Origin: Chersky-840 sp963811775
GTDB lineage: Bacteria > Actinomycetota > Acidimicrobiia > Acidimicrobiales > UBA8190
NCBI GenBank assembly: GCA_963811775.1
Contig: CAWESO010000002.1
Span: 620,001 to 684,000 of the forward strand
Reading direction: 5' to 3'
Length of the DNA stretch: 64,000 nucleotides
Shown one piece after another: positions 1 to 8,034 of the stretch; the first letter of the stretch is position 1; the number at the start of each line of letters is the position of its first letter. The translations under genes and the position numbers were made by a program. The notes beneath the pieces were generated by a model. That model was given only the letters and a program-made list of their open reading frames with translations. It ran no database searches and was not told the DNA's origin.

Positions 1-465
1 GCGCCAGGCGATCTCCTGGGGCGACCAGAGCTGCTCGAGTCGGCGAGCGACCTCGGTCAGGAGCCGGCCTCGGCGAAGCTTGCAGGGCTTGGGACGCCGG
101 GACTGCTCCCGGGCTCGTTCGTGGGCGTGCCAGGCCGAATAGTGCTCCCGACCACCGTTGGCGTTGATCTCTCTGGTGATCGTCGACGGCGATCGCCCCA
201 GCGCTCTGGCGATAGCGCTCAGGGTATCGCCCCGTCCGATACCAAAGAGGATCCGCTCACGCTCACGGATCGTGAGGCAACCTGGACGCGGCTGCCAGTC
301 GAAATGTTTTGCCTGCCGGTGCCTTCCGTCGCGCACCATCTTCCCGACCATGGGCGCGGTGCACCCGATCTCCCGCGCAATATCGACCAGTCGCCAGCCT
401 CGTGCTCGTAAGCGGAAGGCGAGCTGCTTCTGCTCGGTACTCAGGTGTCCATGTTGGCCCTGCAT
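1..465 (-). CDS. IS30 family transposase, N-terminal part (runs off window start)
   Basis: Reading the minus strand from an ATG at 465-463 gives 155 open codons to the window edge, with no stop. A strong Shine-Dalgarno (AGGAGG) lies about 7 bases before the ATG. The protein starts MQGQHGHLSTEQKQLAFRLR and has an HTH segment (WRLVDIAREIGCTAPMVGKM), then a second one (GDTLSAIARALGRSPSTITR) and EINANGGREHYSAWHAHERA. The tandem HTH followed by RxxSTIxREI is typical of IS30 transposases, which cut and join DNA through a DDE RNase-H fold. The catalytic domain would lie to the left of this window. The corresponding IS end should lie just right of the start codon, around 480-540, but without the other end I cannot define its inverted repeat. 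Confidence 0.85.
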   Translation of the reverse strand, partial: MQGQHGHLSTEQKQLAFRLRARGWRLVDIAREIGCTAPMVGKMVRDGRHRQAKHFDWQPRPGCLTIRERERILFGIGRGDTLSAIARALGRSPSTITREINANGGREHYSAWHAHERAREQSRRPKPCKLRRGRLLTEVARRLEQLWSPQEIAWR

Positions 466-535
466 CAACGTCCTCCTGTGAATGGCTCTCGCTCATCTCA
501 CAGGGCCCGTTGCGCTGACCGGTGGATTCCGCCCA

Positions 536-566
536 TTGTGAAGAGACGCCAGGCGAGGCCTAGTCT
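536..566 (+). promoter_or_regulatory. Candidate promoter of the dodecin gene
   Basis: TTGTGA (536-541) and TAGTCT (561-566) are separated by 19 bases and lie about 30 bases before the dodecin ATG, which has its own GAGGGAGA Shine-Dalgarno. The spacing is a little long, so this is a weak sigma-70-type prediction. It may overlap the outer end of the IS30 element to its left. Confidence 0.3.
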
Positions 567-596
567 CTTGGCAACCACGGAAGAGGGAGACCAAGC

Positions 597-812
597 ATGG
601 CCGAGAGCGTGTACAAGGTCATCGAACTCGTCGGCACCAGCGAGGAATCCTGGGAGAAGGCCGCCAGCGCGGCGGTGGCCCGGGCGGCTGGGTCACTGCG
701 CGACCTTCGCATTGCCGAAGTGACCCAACTCGACCTCCAGATCGAGGGCGGGCAAGTCAAGGCCTACCGAGCCAAGGTCAAGGTGTCATTCAAGTTCGAG
801 AGCGGCGACTGA
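597..812 (+). CDS. Dodecin family flavin-binding protein
   Basis: This 71-residue protein (MAESVYKVIELVGTSEESWE...) has the dodecin pattern: VYKVIELVG, SEESWEKAASAAVARAA, RIAEVTQLDLQIEGGQV and the terminal YRAKVKVSFKFE strand. Dodecins form hollow dodecamers that store and protect riboflavin, FMN or FAD, and sometimes CoA. The length is normal for the family. The start is fixed by a purine-rich ribosome site (GGAAGAGGGAGA) 8-10 bases upstream. It is a stand-alone gene between an IS30 element and about 500 bases of non-coding DNA. No flavin-pathway partner gene is adjacent. Confidence 0.92.
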   Translation: MAESVYKVIELVGTSEESWEKAASAAVARAAGSLRDLRIAEVTQLDLQIEGGQVKAYRAKVKVSFKFESGD

Positions 813-1311
813 CTGATCTCCGCCATGAACTCACCCAGGAGCCGTGCCCCAGGCGTTCAGGGGCAAAGCTCGCGCTCTTACTGGTTGACGCGACCCGGCG
901 ACGTTGGTGCGCGGGCTCAAAGTCTCGCACCGGGAACGCCCCCGTAGCGGCGCACCCATGCTCGTCATGGCCCTGATGCCGAGCGCGCATCCGAGCCGGT
1001 ATGACCCGGGGGGCCGCCGGGACCGGCCGTGCGCCGGGGACTCCACAGGCGCTCTCCGCTGGTCGGGATCAACACGTGTGCGGACGGGCTCGTACTCGGC
1101 CAGCCGCGTCCCCGTCGGGTAGGAGGGGCTCCTGGGCCGATGTCGACGAACCTTGGACATGAGCACGGCCGGGTCAGGCCACTACAGGGGCTGTACCCGC
1201 CCCAATGCACGCTTCGGCCGTGCTCGCACCGGGCGCAGGGCACGGATCGGCGAGGTCCAGACACGGACGGCCCCGACCTTCGTGGCCCCTCCCACCTAAA
1301 CGAAGTCAGCA
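813..1311. other. Intergenic region, no supported gene
   Basis: About 500 bases between the dodecin gene and the convergent SDR gene. The open frames on both strands are compositionally arbitrary (Arg/Pro/Gly rich), lack credible ribosome sites and resemble no family I know. No clear hairpin terminator was found. Confidence 0.5.
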
Positions 1312-2118
1312 TCAATGGGCATGATGGCGCATTGCCCTTTGATAGGAGATCGGCGCGATGCTGCGCCCGATGGGAGCCAAAAGGGGCAAGACGGCCGCGT
1401 TGATCTCCATGCGTCGCCCACCCATGCGCCCGAGCACCAAGTCCGACACCTGAGCCTCAGTTCGTCGGACGACCTTGGGTGGGAGCGATCCGCCGCTGTC
1501 GACGCCCGACATCCCCATGGCCGTCGGCACCCAGGCCGGGTAGAGCACATGGACCTGAACGCCTCGGTCGGCGACCTCGTAGGCCACCGACTCGGTGAAC
1601 GCAGCCACGGCAGCCTTCGACGCCGAATACGCACCGTTGCCTGGCTCCGGAGCCCGTGCCGAGTCCGAGGCGACGTTGACGACGATTCCGGATCGCCTGT
1701 CGAGCATCCCCGGAATGACGGCGAGCGTGCCTGCGATGACGCCGAAGACGTTCACATCGAAAATCTGGCGATATGCCGGTGATAGTCCTGCCTCGACGGG
1801 CGTGGGCTGTGCGATCCCGGCATCGTTGATGAGCACGTCGATGCGCCCGTGTTGCTCCTCGATCTCAGCGAGTGCCTGCTGATACGACGCCGTATCCCCG
1901 ACGTCGCACACTCTCGTCGAGCTATCTGGCGTCGATGATCGGAGCAGTGTCTCGACCTCGGCCAGCAGCTCCTGGCGACGGGCCACACCGACCACGGTGG
2001 CACCACCATCGGCAAGGTCCAACGCCAACCGTCGCCCGATACCCGATGATGCTCCGGTGACCACGGCGATCTTGTTGTCGTAACGCTTGAAGATGGATTT
2101 CCTGTCGCGTCTCACCAT
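1312..2118 (-). CDS. SDR family NAD(P)-dependent oxidoreductase
   Basis: Classical short-chain dehydrogenase of 268 residues. From the ATG at 2118 the cofactor motif TGASSGIG is at about residues 21-28, an NDAG motif (usual NNAG) near 98-101, and the catalytic Tyr/Lys of YSASK at about 164-168. The SDR core is a Rossmann fold that transfers hydride between NAD(P)H and an alcohol or ketone. I chose the internal Met (MVRRDRKSIF) over an upstream ATG at 2172 because the upstream 18 residues look non-coding and the paralogue at 17493-18302 has the same short leader. The C-terminal block (VRRTEAQVSDLVLGRM, EINAAVLPLLAPI) is shared with that paralogue and resembles membrane-associated SDRs with a hydrophobic tail. 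The substrate is unknown. Confidence 0.85.
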   Translation of the reverse strand: MVRRDRKSIFKRYDNKIAVVTGASSGIGRRLALDLADGGATVVGVARRQELLAEVETLLRSSTPDSSTRVCDVGDTASYQQALAEIEEQHGRIDVLINDAGIAQPTPVEAGLSPAYRQIFDVNVFGVIAGTLAVIPGMLDRRSGIVVNVASDSARAPEPGNGAYSASKAAVAAFTESVAYEVADRGVQVHVLYPAWVPTAMGMSGVDSGGSLPPKVVRRTEAQVSDLVLGRMGGRRMEINAAVLPLLAPIGRSIAPISYQRAMRHHAH

Positions 2119-2737
2119 CAGAGGATATGTCCGACCAGGCTCCGGGAGCGATGGCGGTCGCTCCAGGTGCATACAGAGCCTGTGGGTGTCGAAAATCCCG
2201 TCCGGAGCTTTGACCTGGACCTTTTCATGAGCTGGAAGTCAGGTCCGGACGGGCCCCGTGGCACACCTTTTGGGCCGATGCGATGGTGCGTTTCGACACG
2301 CGGCGACGTGATGCCTAGATAGACAGTCCCCGGGTCCGGGGCCCGAATCTCCAACGATGGGGGACCGTGGACTTTCCGTGCACTCGGGCGCGCTCGCAGT
2401 GACCAGGAGGGGAGGGCAATCTCGGGACCCCTGGTTCACCACCCCCGGGAGGTGCTTCGCGATCTACATCTCCTGGATTGTGTCTGTGCTGCTCAGACTA
2501 CGTGGATGACATTTTCGGCACCCACAGGCCGCGAATAGCGCGCGGTCGCCCGTCAGCACCGGGCGAGCGATGGCGGCACATACAGGATGCCCTTGGCGGA
2601 GCGCGGAATCGCGTAGTCCTCTTCGCCGACCGCGCCGCCTGGCGGGGGTCTTGAGCCGAGGACTCGTGGTAGCCGCCACTGCCCATGCCCTTCCCACGAC
2701 GACGCGGGCCTGAGTGCGAATAAATCACAGAGACCTA
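2119..2737. other. Intergenic region between SDR gene and IS630 element
   Basis: About 620 bases with no supported gene. The minus-strand frames here (for example 2464-2697) are short, Arg-rich and without family resemblance. The right part abuts the IS630 target site, so this may be the remains of the pre-insertion intergenic region. Confidence 0.45.
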
Positions 2738-2738
2738 C

Positions 2739-2758
2739 TGTCCTGACCCAGAGGTTCG
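2739..2758 (+). repeat. IS630 left terminal inverted repeat
   Basis: TGTCCTGACCCAGAGGTTCG, perfectly matched in inverted orientation at 3958-3977. It is preceded by the target TA one base outside. Confidence 0.9.
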
Positions 2759-2772
2759 GGGGATAACTGCCA

Positions 2773-3879
2773 TCAGGCCTTCGATGCCTCTGAGGCGGTG
2801 GCGGACACCCGCTCGCAGTAGCGGGCGAGGGCGGCGAGGATCTGGTCGGCGGTCTTCACCCAGACGTAGGGCCGAGGGTTCTCGTTCCAGGTCGCGATCC
2901 ACTCCCTGATGTCCTTCTCGAGCGCCTTCACGCTCATGTGCGCGCCGCGCTTGATCTTCTTGGTGGTGAGCTCTGCGAACCACCGCTCCACCATGTTGAG
3001 CCAGGACCCTGAGGTCGGCGTGAAGTGCAGGTGAAAGCGCGGATGGCGCAGCAGCCACCGCTGGATGTCGGGCGTCTTGTGGGTGGCGTAGTTGTCGAGC
3101 ACCAGGTGCACCTGGAGGTCGCTCGGCACCTCTTGGTCGATCTGGACGAGGAACTTCTTGAACTCACTCGCCCGGTGGCGCTGCTTGAGCGACCCGATGA
3201 CCTTCCCCGTCGCCATGTCGAGGGCGGCGAACAGGCTGGTGGTGCCGTGGCGGACGTAGTCGTGGGATCTGCGCTCGGGAGTGCCCGGCATCATGGGGAG
3301 AATCGGCTGGAAGCGGTTGAGCGCCTGGATCTGGGACTTCTCGTCGACGCAGAGCACGACGGCACGTTCGGGTGGGTCGAGGTAGAGACCGACCACGTCA
3401 CGGACCTTCTCGATGAAGAAGGGGTCGGTCGAGAGTTTGAACGACTCGGCCCGATGCGGCTGGAGCCCGAACGTGTTCCAGATCCGGTTGACCGTGGTCC
3501 GGCTCATCCCCATCTCGGCGGCCATGGAGCGGGTCGACCAGTGGGTGGCGTCGTTGGGCTTCTCCTCCAGGGTCTTCACGATCACCGCTTCGACCTGGTC
3601 GTCGGTGATGGTCCTCGGTACCCCCGGTCGGGGGTCGTCGCAAAGGCCGTCGAGGCGATGCTCGACGAAGCGTCGGCGCCACTTGCCGACCATCGCCTCG
3701 CTCACCCCGAGGCGGGCGGCGACGTCACGGTTGGTGTCCCCCTTGGCGCAGTTGATGACTATCCGCGCCCGCATGGCCATCGACTGGGCGCTCTTGCGCC
3801 GGTTGGCAAGCCGCTCGAGCACCAACCGCTCCTCAGTGCTCAGCACCAGCTCCGCCTTCGGCCGTCCTCCGTGTCCCAT
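2773..3879 (-). CDS. IS630 family transposase
   Basis: This 368-residue protein has an N-terminal paired HTH region (DVAARLGVSEAMVGKWRRRF, then MAAEMGMSRTTVNRIW). A DDE domain follows, with the first Asp in VLCVDEKSQIQALNR, the second in HLVLDNYATHK and the Glu in GSWLNMVERWFAEL. Those three acidic residues and the spacing of the last two match IS630/Tc1-mariner transposases. The length is full for a single-ORF IS630 enzyme and no frameshift is visible. The gene fills most of the element defined by the terminal repeats. It should catalyse cut-and-paste transposition into TA sites. Confidence 0.95.
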   Translation of the reverse strand: MGHGGRPKAELVLSTEERLVLERLANRRKSAQSMAMRARIVINCAKGDTNRDVAARLGVSEAMVGKWRRRFVEHRLDGLCDDPRPGVPRTITDDQVEAVIVKTLEEKPNDATHWSTRSMAAEMGMSRTTVNRIWNTFGLQPHRAESFKLSTDPFFIEKVRDVVGLYLDPPERAVVLCVDEKSQIQALNRFQPILPMMPGTPERRSHDYVRHGTTSLFAALDMATGKVIGSLKQRHRASEFKKFLVQIDQEVPSDLQVHLVLDNYATHKTPDIQRWLLRHPRFHLHFTPTSGSWLNMVERWFAELTTKKIKRGAHMSVKALEKDIREWIATWNENPRPYVWVKTADQILAALARYCERVSATASEASKA

Positions 3880-3957
3880 CGCTGCCTCCCATCGTGGCTG
3901 ACGATGGGCAGAACGCGCCCGGCGAACGGGAAATTCCCGGTTCTAAAAGATTTCCCA

Positions 3958-3977
3958 CGAACCTCTGGGTCAGGACA
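3958..3977 (-). repeat. IS630 right terminal inverted repeat
   Basis: Reverse complement of the left repeat at 2739-2758, with no mismatch over 20 bases. The flanking TA is at 3979-3980. Confidence 0.9.
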
Positions 3978-3993
3978 CTACGCCGCGAGACCA

Positions 3994-4935
3994 CTACCCC
4001 TTGGGGTCGAGGGCGCCGAACCGGACGCCGGTGAGCTCTTCGGACACCGCCCACAGGCGCCGGGCGGTTTCGGGGTCTCGGGCGGCCCGCACGAAGGACA
4101 CCGGCTTCGGATGTCCCCGCATGCCGAAGAGGCGGTCGGGGCCGAAGTACTGGCCACCGCGAACTTCGGGCGCGGTCGCGCCGTAGAGGCTCGGGAGGGC
4201 TCCGGCGGCGGCTGGCTGCGCGAAGACCACGTTGGCGAGATCGTTGAGCCTCTCCATGATCCTCGACCCGCTCATGCGCGGGCCGACGGCCTGCAGGTTG
4301 GTGGCCGCGTAGCCGGGGTGGGCCGCGACGCTGACAAGGTCCACGCCTCGGTCGGTCGCCCTCCGGTGAAGCTCGAGTGCGAACAGCTGGTTGGACAGCT
4401 TGGCTTGGCCGTAGGCGGTCCACTTGCCGTAGCGGCGCGAACCCTGGAGGTCGTCGAACCTGATGCGACCCATCCTTGCCGCCGGGCTGCTGACCGTGAC
4501 GACCCTGGCGCCGGGCCGGGCGAGCAGGCTGTCGAGCAGCAACCCGGTGAGGGCGAAGTGGCCGAGGTGGTTGGTGCCGAACTGCATCTCGAAGCCGTCG
4601 GCGGTCTCCCGGCGAGGGATGGCCATCACCCCGGCGTTGTTGAGGAGGATGTCCAGACCGTCGTGGTCGGCGGAGAAGTCAGCTGCGAACTTCCGCACCG
4701 ACGCGAGGTCAGCGAGGTCGAGCTGGTCGAGCCGCACGTCGGCGGCGGGCACCTCTTGGCGGATTCGGTCGAGGGCGTCGCCACCCTTGACCTGGTCTCG
4801 GCAGGCGAGGACCACATGGGCACCGGCCCTGGCCAGTGCCAGCGCCGTCTCGAAGCCCAGGCCACTGTTGGCCCCGGTCACCACGGCGGTGCGACCAGCA
4901 AGGTGCGGGATGTCGTCTGTGGTCCACCGTGCCAT
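3994..4935 (-). CDS. SDR family oxidoreductase, retinol-dehydrogenase/protochlorophyllide-reductase-like
   Basis: A 313-residue SDR beginning MARWTTDDIPHLAGRTAVVT. The cofactor motif TGANSGLG is at residues 20-27, NNAGVMA follows, then FGTNHLGHFALT and the catalytic YGQAK. The phrases VLACRD and NHLGHF are characteristic of the WWOX/RDH-like subgroup, which reduces aldehydes or ketones with NADPH. The usual Ser of the active site sits in VTVSSPAARMG, where the family often has SSxxH. The start at 4935 was chosen over the in-frame upstream ATG at 5100 because the extra 55 residues are low-complexity and unrelated to the family. An IS630 element is inserted 15 bases beyond the stop, so the gene remains intact. 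Confidence 0.88.
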   Translation of the reverse strand: MARWTTDDIPHLAGRTAVVTGANSGLGFETALALARAGAHVVLACRDQVKGGDALDRIRQEVPAADVRLDQLDLADLASVRKFAADFSADHDGLDILLNNAGVMAIPRRETADGFEMQFGTNHLGHFALTGLLLDSLLARPGARVVTVSSPAARMGRIRFDDLQGSRRYGKWTAYGQAKLSNQLFALELHRRATDRGVDLVSVAAHPGYAATNLQAVGPRMSGSRIMERLNDLANVVFAQPAAAGALPSLYGATAPEVRGGQYFGPDRLFGMRGHPKPVSFVRAARDPETARRLWAVSEELTGVRFGALDPKG

Positions 4936-5108
4936 GAACAGGGACCCTACGCGGAGCGGTCGGGAACTTCCAGGTGCGCTAACCCTCCCGGATTGCAGGA
5001 AGGATTGGCTCGGGCGGGACAACCGACCAGATCCAACATTCCTGTATTGCTCAGCGCGTTCAATACCGGGCGTTCGCGAGCCAGCGCCGGGTGCGCGCAC
5101 ACGGCACT

Positions 5109-5121
5109 TATGCCGGTAATC
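5109..5121 (+). repeat. Left outer copy of recombinase-element boundary repeat
   Basis: TATGCCGGTAATC. A second direct copy starts 32 bases downstream, and an inverted copy lies at the far side of the recombinase genes. Probably a recombinase binding or core site. Confidence 0.6.
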
Positions 5122-5138
5122 GCGTCAAGTAACTGCGG

Positions 5139-5153
5139 GATATGCCGGTAATC
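5139..5153 (+). repeat. Left inner copy of recombinase-element boundary repeat
   Basis: GATATGCCGGTAATC, 15 bases identical to the reverse complement of 7851-7865. This is the longer match of the two left copies. Confidence 0.65.
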
Positions 5154-5208
5154 GGCGGGCCCCACCACCTTCGTGAGAGGCAGGGCCCGCCGAGTCCGGC
5201 ATGGCGGA

Positions 5209-5508
5209 TCAGTCGAGCTCGAGAGGCGTCTTCCTTCGTCGGCCGAAGGGTCCGTAACGGCAGAGAGCGAAGAACCGGCCGGTGTCGAGGATGCGGCCGA
5301 TCTCAGCCCACGATGTCTGCTCGTCCCGGGCGTCGGCGACCAATCGGACCAGGCGGGAACGGGCTGCCCGGGCCAGCGTCACGGCCGCCTGGAGGTCCCT
5401 GGCGGCCACGCTGTCGTAGGGCAGGTGCTGCACCAGGGCGATGACGCTCAAGGCGTCGTCGACCACGCAGCTGGTCTCTTCGTTGATGATGTCCTCGCGC
5501 TCTGTCAC
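5209..5508 (-). CDS. Small third protein of tyrosine-recombinase element, HTH-like
   Basis: 99 residues from a GTG at 5508 that overlaps the TGA of the upstream recombinase (GTGA), so it is translationally coupled. The protein is helical and acidic at its N-terminus (TEREDIINEETSCVVDD). It then has ARAARSRLVRLVADARDEQ followed by SWAEIGRILDTGRFFALCRY, which resembles the SWAEIGxALGxSRQ helix-turn-helix common in small actinobacterial DNA-binding proteins, though the recognition helix is altered. Its place after two tyrosine recombinases parallels TnpC of Tn554, an accessory factor for directional recombination. That role is inference from position. I do not recognise a named family. Confidence 0.7.
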   Translation of the reverse strand: MTEREDIINEETSCVVDDALSVIALVQHLPYDSVAARDLQAAVTLARAARSRLVRLVADARDEQTSWAEIGRILDTGRFFALCRYGPFGRRRKTPLELD

Positions 5509-6764
5509 GACGCCCCCGTCTCGAGCCCGTCGAGCAGCCCCTCGTAGAGCACCGTGCGCGTGGCTTGGCCGTGGGCCGCAGCATGGTCGCGTTGGCGTTT
5601 GAGGGTTCCTTTGAACTCGACGGTGGTGGCGAAGAAGCCACACCCCTCGCACAGCGACTCGAAGCTGCAGTCGAGATGCGACGGCCTCGTGCACCAGCCG
5701 TTGCCGAGCATGCGGCTGTGCTCGAGGCGAAGCCGGCGCATCTCGGGCGTCTCGGGCAGATCAGGCGGCTCCTCGTGGAGCGCTTCGACCTTGTCCACTG
5801 CGGCCCGGTACTCATCTGCCACCGTCTTGTTGGCGATGCGGGCATAACGGATGGTCATGCGCAGCGTGCGGTGCCCGAGGAGCTCGGCGATCGATTCGAG
5901 CCGCATGCCCCGGTTGACGGCCTGGGTGGCGAGCGTGTGGCGCAGCTGATGGGGATGGACGTGTCCGATGCCGGCGCGCTTGGCCACCCGGTTCACCATG
6001 CGGGTGACGCAGTGGCGGTTCAAGGGCCGACCTTCGTTGGTGAGAAGCAGCCCCGTGCCGGCATCGCCGTGGCTGTCCTGCCAGTCCAAGAGCAGCTCCA
6101 CGAGGGGCGAGACGAGTGGCACGGTGCGGTCGTTGCGGAGCTTTCCCACCGGGACCTTCAACCACCAGCCCCCACCCCGGCGGGCCACGGCGTCCTTCTC
6201 CAGTGCGCACAGCTCTCCCACCCGGATCCCCGTGCGACAGAGGATCTCGAGCACGAGGCGACGAAGCGGGTCCTCTTCAGCGGCCACCTCCCGGAGAAAG
6301 CGCGCCGCAGCGGCGTCGTCGAGGGCCTTGGGCAAGAGCTCCTCGGGACGGGGGATGTCGGAGATGAACAGCGGGTTGCGCACCGGCGCGTCCTCATAGC
6401 CCCACTCGATGATGCGGTCGAAGAACGTCATGAGCATCCCGAGGCGCATCCGCAGGGTGTTCACCTTGAGCGGCGTGCCCTTGGCCGTCACGTGAGCCGC
6501 CAGGGCCAGCTTGTAGGACTCGACGTGGATCCTGCCCACCTCCGAGCACCACTTCAGCTCGGGGTGACAGGCCACCAGGTGCCGGCAGAAGCGCCGCAGC
6601 GAATCGCTGGTGCGGGCCACGCTGTTGTGGTGCAGCGACAGCTCGAGCTGGGCCAGATAGCGCTGGGCGGTGGCCGCCAGCGCCGGAGCCGCCGCGGCGA
6701 TCTCGGCCCAGTCGCGCTCGGCGGCCGTGGGCGTGGTGACGGCACGGGCATAGACGATGGTCAT
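5505..6764 (-). CDS. Tyrosine recombinase / site-specific integrase (second of tandem pair)
   Basis: 419 residues from the ATG at 6764, which overlaps the TGA of the upstream recombinase (ATGA). It has an N-terminal SAM-like core-binding domain. The catalytic domain holds the first Arg in CRTGIRVGELCALE, HxxR in HQLRHTLATQAVNRG, and the His and Tyr in LGHRTLRMTIRYARI. After the nucleophilic Tyr the protein continues about 80 residues into a Cys-rich tail (WCTRPSHLDCSFESLCEGCG) that could bind zinc. A similar tail occurs in Tn554-type TnpA/TnpB proteins. An upstream in-frame ATG at 6968 was rejected because that extension lies inside the preceding gene. It likely works as a heteromeric complex with its neighbour. 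Confidence 0.9.
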   Translation of the reverse strand: MTIVYARAVTTPTAAERDWAEIAAAAPALAATAQRYLAQLELSLHHNSVARTSDSLRRFCRHLVACHPELKWCSEVGRIHVESYKLALAAHVTAKGTPLKVNTLRMRLGMLMTFFDRIIEWGYEDAPVRNPLFISDIPRPEELLPKALDDAAAARFLREVAAEEDPLRRLVLEILCRTGIRVGELCALEKDAVARRGGGWWLKVPVGKLRNDRTVPLVSPLVELLLDWQDSHGDAGTGLLLTNEGRPLNRHCVTRMVNRVAKRAGIGHVHPHQLRHTLATQAVNRGMRLESIAELLGHRTLRMTIRYARIANKTVADEYRAAVDKVEALHEEPPDLPETPEMRRLRLEHSRMLGNGWCTRPSHLDCSFESLCEGCGFFATTVEFKGTLKRQRDHAAAHGQATRTVLYEGLLDGLETGAS

Positions 6765-7792
6765 TGGGCCACCGCCTCGAGCACCGAGGTGTCGATCATG
6801 GCAATGGCCCGGGCGTACTCGTCGGCCAGCCACTCGTTCGACAGGTGCAGGTAGATGCGTGTCGTCTCGATCGACCGGTGCCCGGCCTGGGCCTGGATGG
6901 CCTCCAGGGCCATGCCCGCTTCTCGGAGCCGAGTGAGACAGGTGTGGCGCAACTCGTGGCAGGTGCAATGGGCGAGACCGACGCGACCGCGCCTGTAGCG
7001 CACGATCTCATCGAGGCCGTCCTCGGACAGGGGATGCCCGCGCCGGGGGCCCTTCAACACCACGAACAGCCGATCGGTCTGTGCGTCTTCGGGGCGCTCG
7101 GTCGACAGATAGGCAGCCACCGAGCGGAAGAACCGCCGAGAGACCGGGACGAGCCGTTGGTGACCTCCCTTGCCGTCTGCCACGAACACCCGGCCCTCAC
7201 CGGGGCGCAGGTCGCCGAGACGAAGCCCGAGCACCTCACAGCGCCGCAGGCCCCCGAGGACCATGGCCTCGACCATGGCCCGATCCCGCCAGCGGCGAAG
7301 CGCTCCCATCAGCGCGTCCACCTCGGCGGGCTCGAGGATCTTGGGCAGCACCCGAGGAGTGCGCACCAAGGGGACCAGTGCTCCCTTGTCCTTTCTCGAT
7401 CGCCTGGTGGACAGGCCCTTGGGGACCGGGTTCGACTCCCGCTCACCGATCATGACCAGATAGGAGAAGAACCCCGACAACGACGACAGGCGCCGCTTGA
7501 TGGTGCTGGCCATGAGCCCCGACCCCCCGTCGGAGAGGCGCACCACCTTTCCCTCGAACAGCGACCGCCGCTGGGCGCTGATGAAGGCCAAGACGTCGTT
7601 CACGACGACGTCGACAGGCTCCTTGTCGATCTCGGTGAAGAACACCCGCAGATCCGAGGCCGTGGCCAGCAGCGTGTTGTGGCGTGCTCGGGCCTCGACA
7701 AACTCCAGGTATCGGTCGATGACCGGGTGACCCAGCCGCACCGCCGGGTCACCTCCAGGCGCGCCTCGCGAAGAGTGAATTGAAGTGGACAA
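6761..7792 (-). CDS. Tyrosine recombinase / site-specific integrase (first of tandem pair)
   Basis: 343 residues. The N-terminal core-binding domain (VIDRYLEFVEARARHNTLLA) is followed by a catalytic domain with Arg in LGGLRRCEVLGLRL, the Lys-containing beta-hairpin (VADGKGGHQRLVPV), HxxR in CHELRHTCLTRLREAG, and His and Tyr in QAGHRSIETTRIYLHL. All six residues of a XerC/D-like active site are present. It is the promoter-proximal gene of a three-gene coupled operon whose promoter should lie between 7793 and the right boundary repeat at 7851-7865. This is the classical arrangement of an autonomous recombinase element. It is more similar to IntI/Xer-like than to phage integrases. Confidence 0.92.
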   Translation of the reverse strand: MSTSIHSSRGAPGGDPAVRLGHPVIDRYLEFVEARARHNTLLATASDLRVFFTEIDKEPVDVVVNDVLAFISAQRRSLFEGKVVRLSDGGSGLMASTIKRRLSSLSGFFSYLVMIGERESNPVPKGLSTRRSRKDKGALVPLVRTPRVLPKILEPAEVDALMGALRRWRDRAMVEAMVLGGLRRCEVLGLRLGDLRPGEGRVFVADGKGGHQRLVPVSRRFFRSVAAYLSTERPEDAQTDRLFVVLKGPRRGHPLSEDGLDEIVRYRRGRVGLAHCTCHELRHTCLTRLREAGMALEAIQAQAGHRSIETTRIYLHLSNEWLADEYARAIAMIDTSVLEAVAQ

Positions 7793-7850
7793 ACCGGGCT
7801 CCTCTCAGCTTTCCGACCTGCCCGTCTGGCAGGCCATGGAAAGCATCAGG

Positions 7851-7865
7851 GATTACCGGCATATC
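7851..7865 (-). repeat. Right boundary repeat of recombinase element
   Basis: GATTACCGGCATATC, the exact reverse complement of 5139-5153, located 59 bases upstream of the first recombinase start codon. Confidence 0.65.
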
Positions 7866-8034
7866 TACACTTACAGGTCGGGTGCCCTGGACGAGTCTTC
7901 AGGCCATTCCGCGTGGGAGTCCATCTGATCGGGACGGGCTTCTCGAGGTACCAGGCTCAGCCGCCAGGGTTCCATGCCACCGGAGCGGGCGCCACGTGAT
8001 CACTGCTTGAGCACCTGTCGTCCGGTGCTTTCGG

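Larger units (their letters stand above)
2738..3978 (-). mobile_element. Complete IS630-family insertion sequence with terminal inverted repeats
   Basis: A 20-base sequence, TGTCCTGACCCAGAGGTTCG, lies at 2739-2758, and its exact reverse complement lies at 3958-3977. Both ends are flanked by TA (2736-2737 and 3979-3980), the dinucleotide that IS630/Tc1-mariner elements target and duplicate. The single transposase gene lies inside. The element is 1,241 bases and looks intact. Its right end lies only 15 bases from the stop codon of the neighbouring SDR gene, so that gene was spared. Confidence 0.9.
5109..7865 (-). mobile_element. Tyrosine-recombinase element (two recombinases plus small ORF) bounded by TATGCCGGTAATC repeats
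   Basis: Three translationally coupled minus-strand genes (recombinase of 343 residues, recombinase of 419 residues, small protein of 99 residues) fill this unit, with no passenger gene. The left edge carries TATGCCGGTAATC twice (5109-5121 and 5141-5153), and the right edge carries the inverse (7851-7863, part of GATTACCGGCATATC). The gene order, sizes and 4-base overlaps recall Tn554 (TnpA, TnpB, TnpC) and recombinase-in-trio elements. The exact crossover points are not visible, so the limits given are those of the repeats. Confidence 0.7.

Noticed and set aside
3025..5151. Plus-strand open frame of 708 codons
   Set aside because: It is antisense to the IS630 transposase and SDR genes, whose motifs are clear. 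Long antisense frames are expected in high-GC DNA with strong third-position bias.
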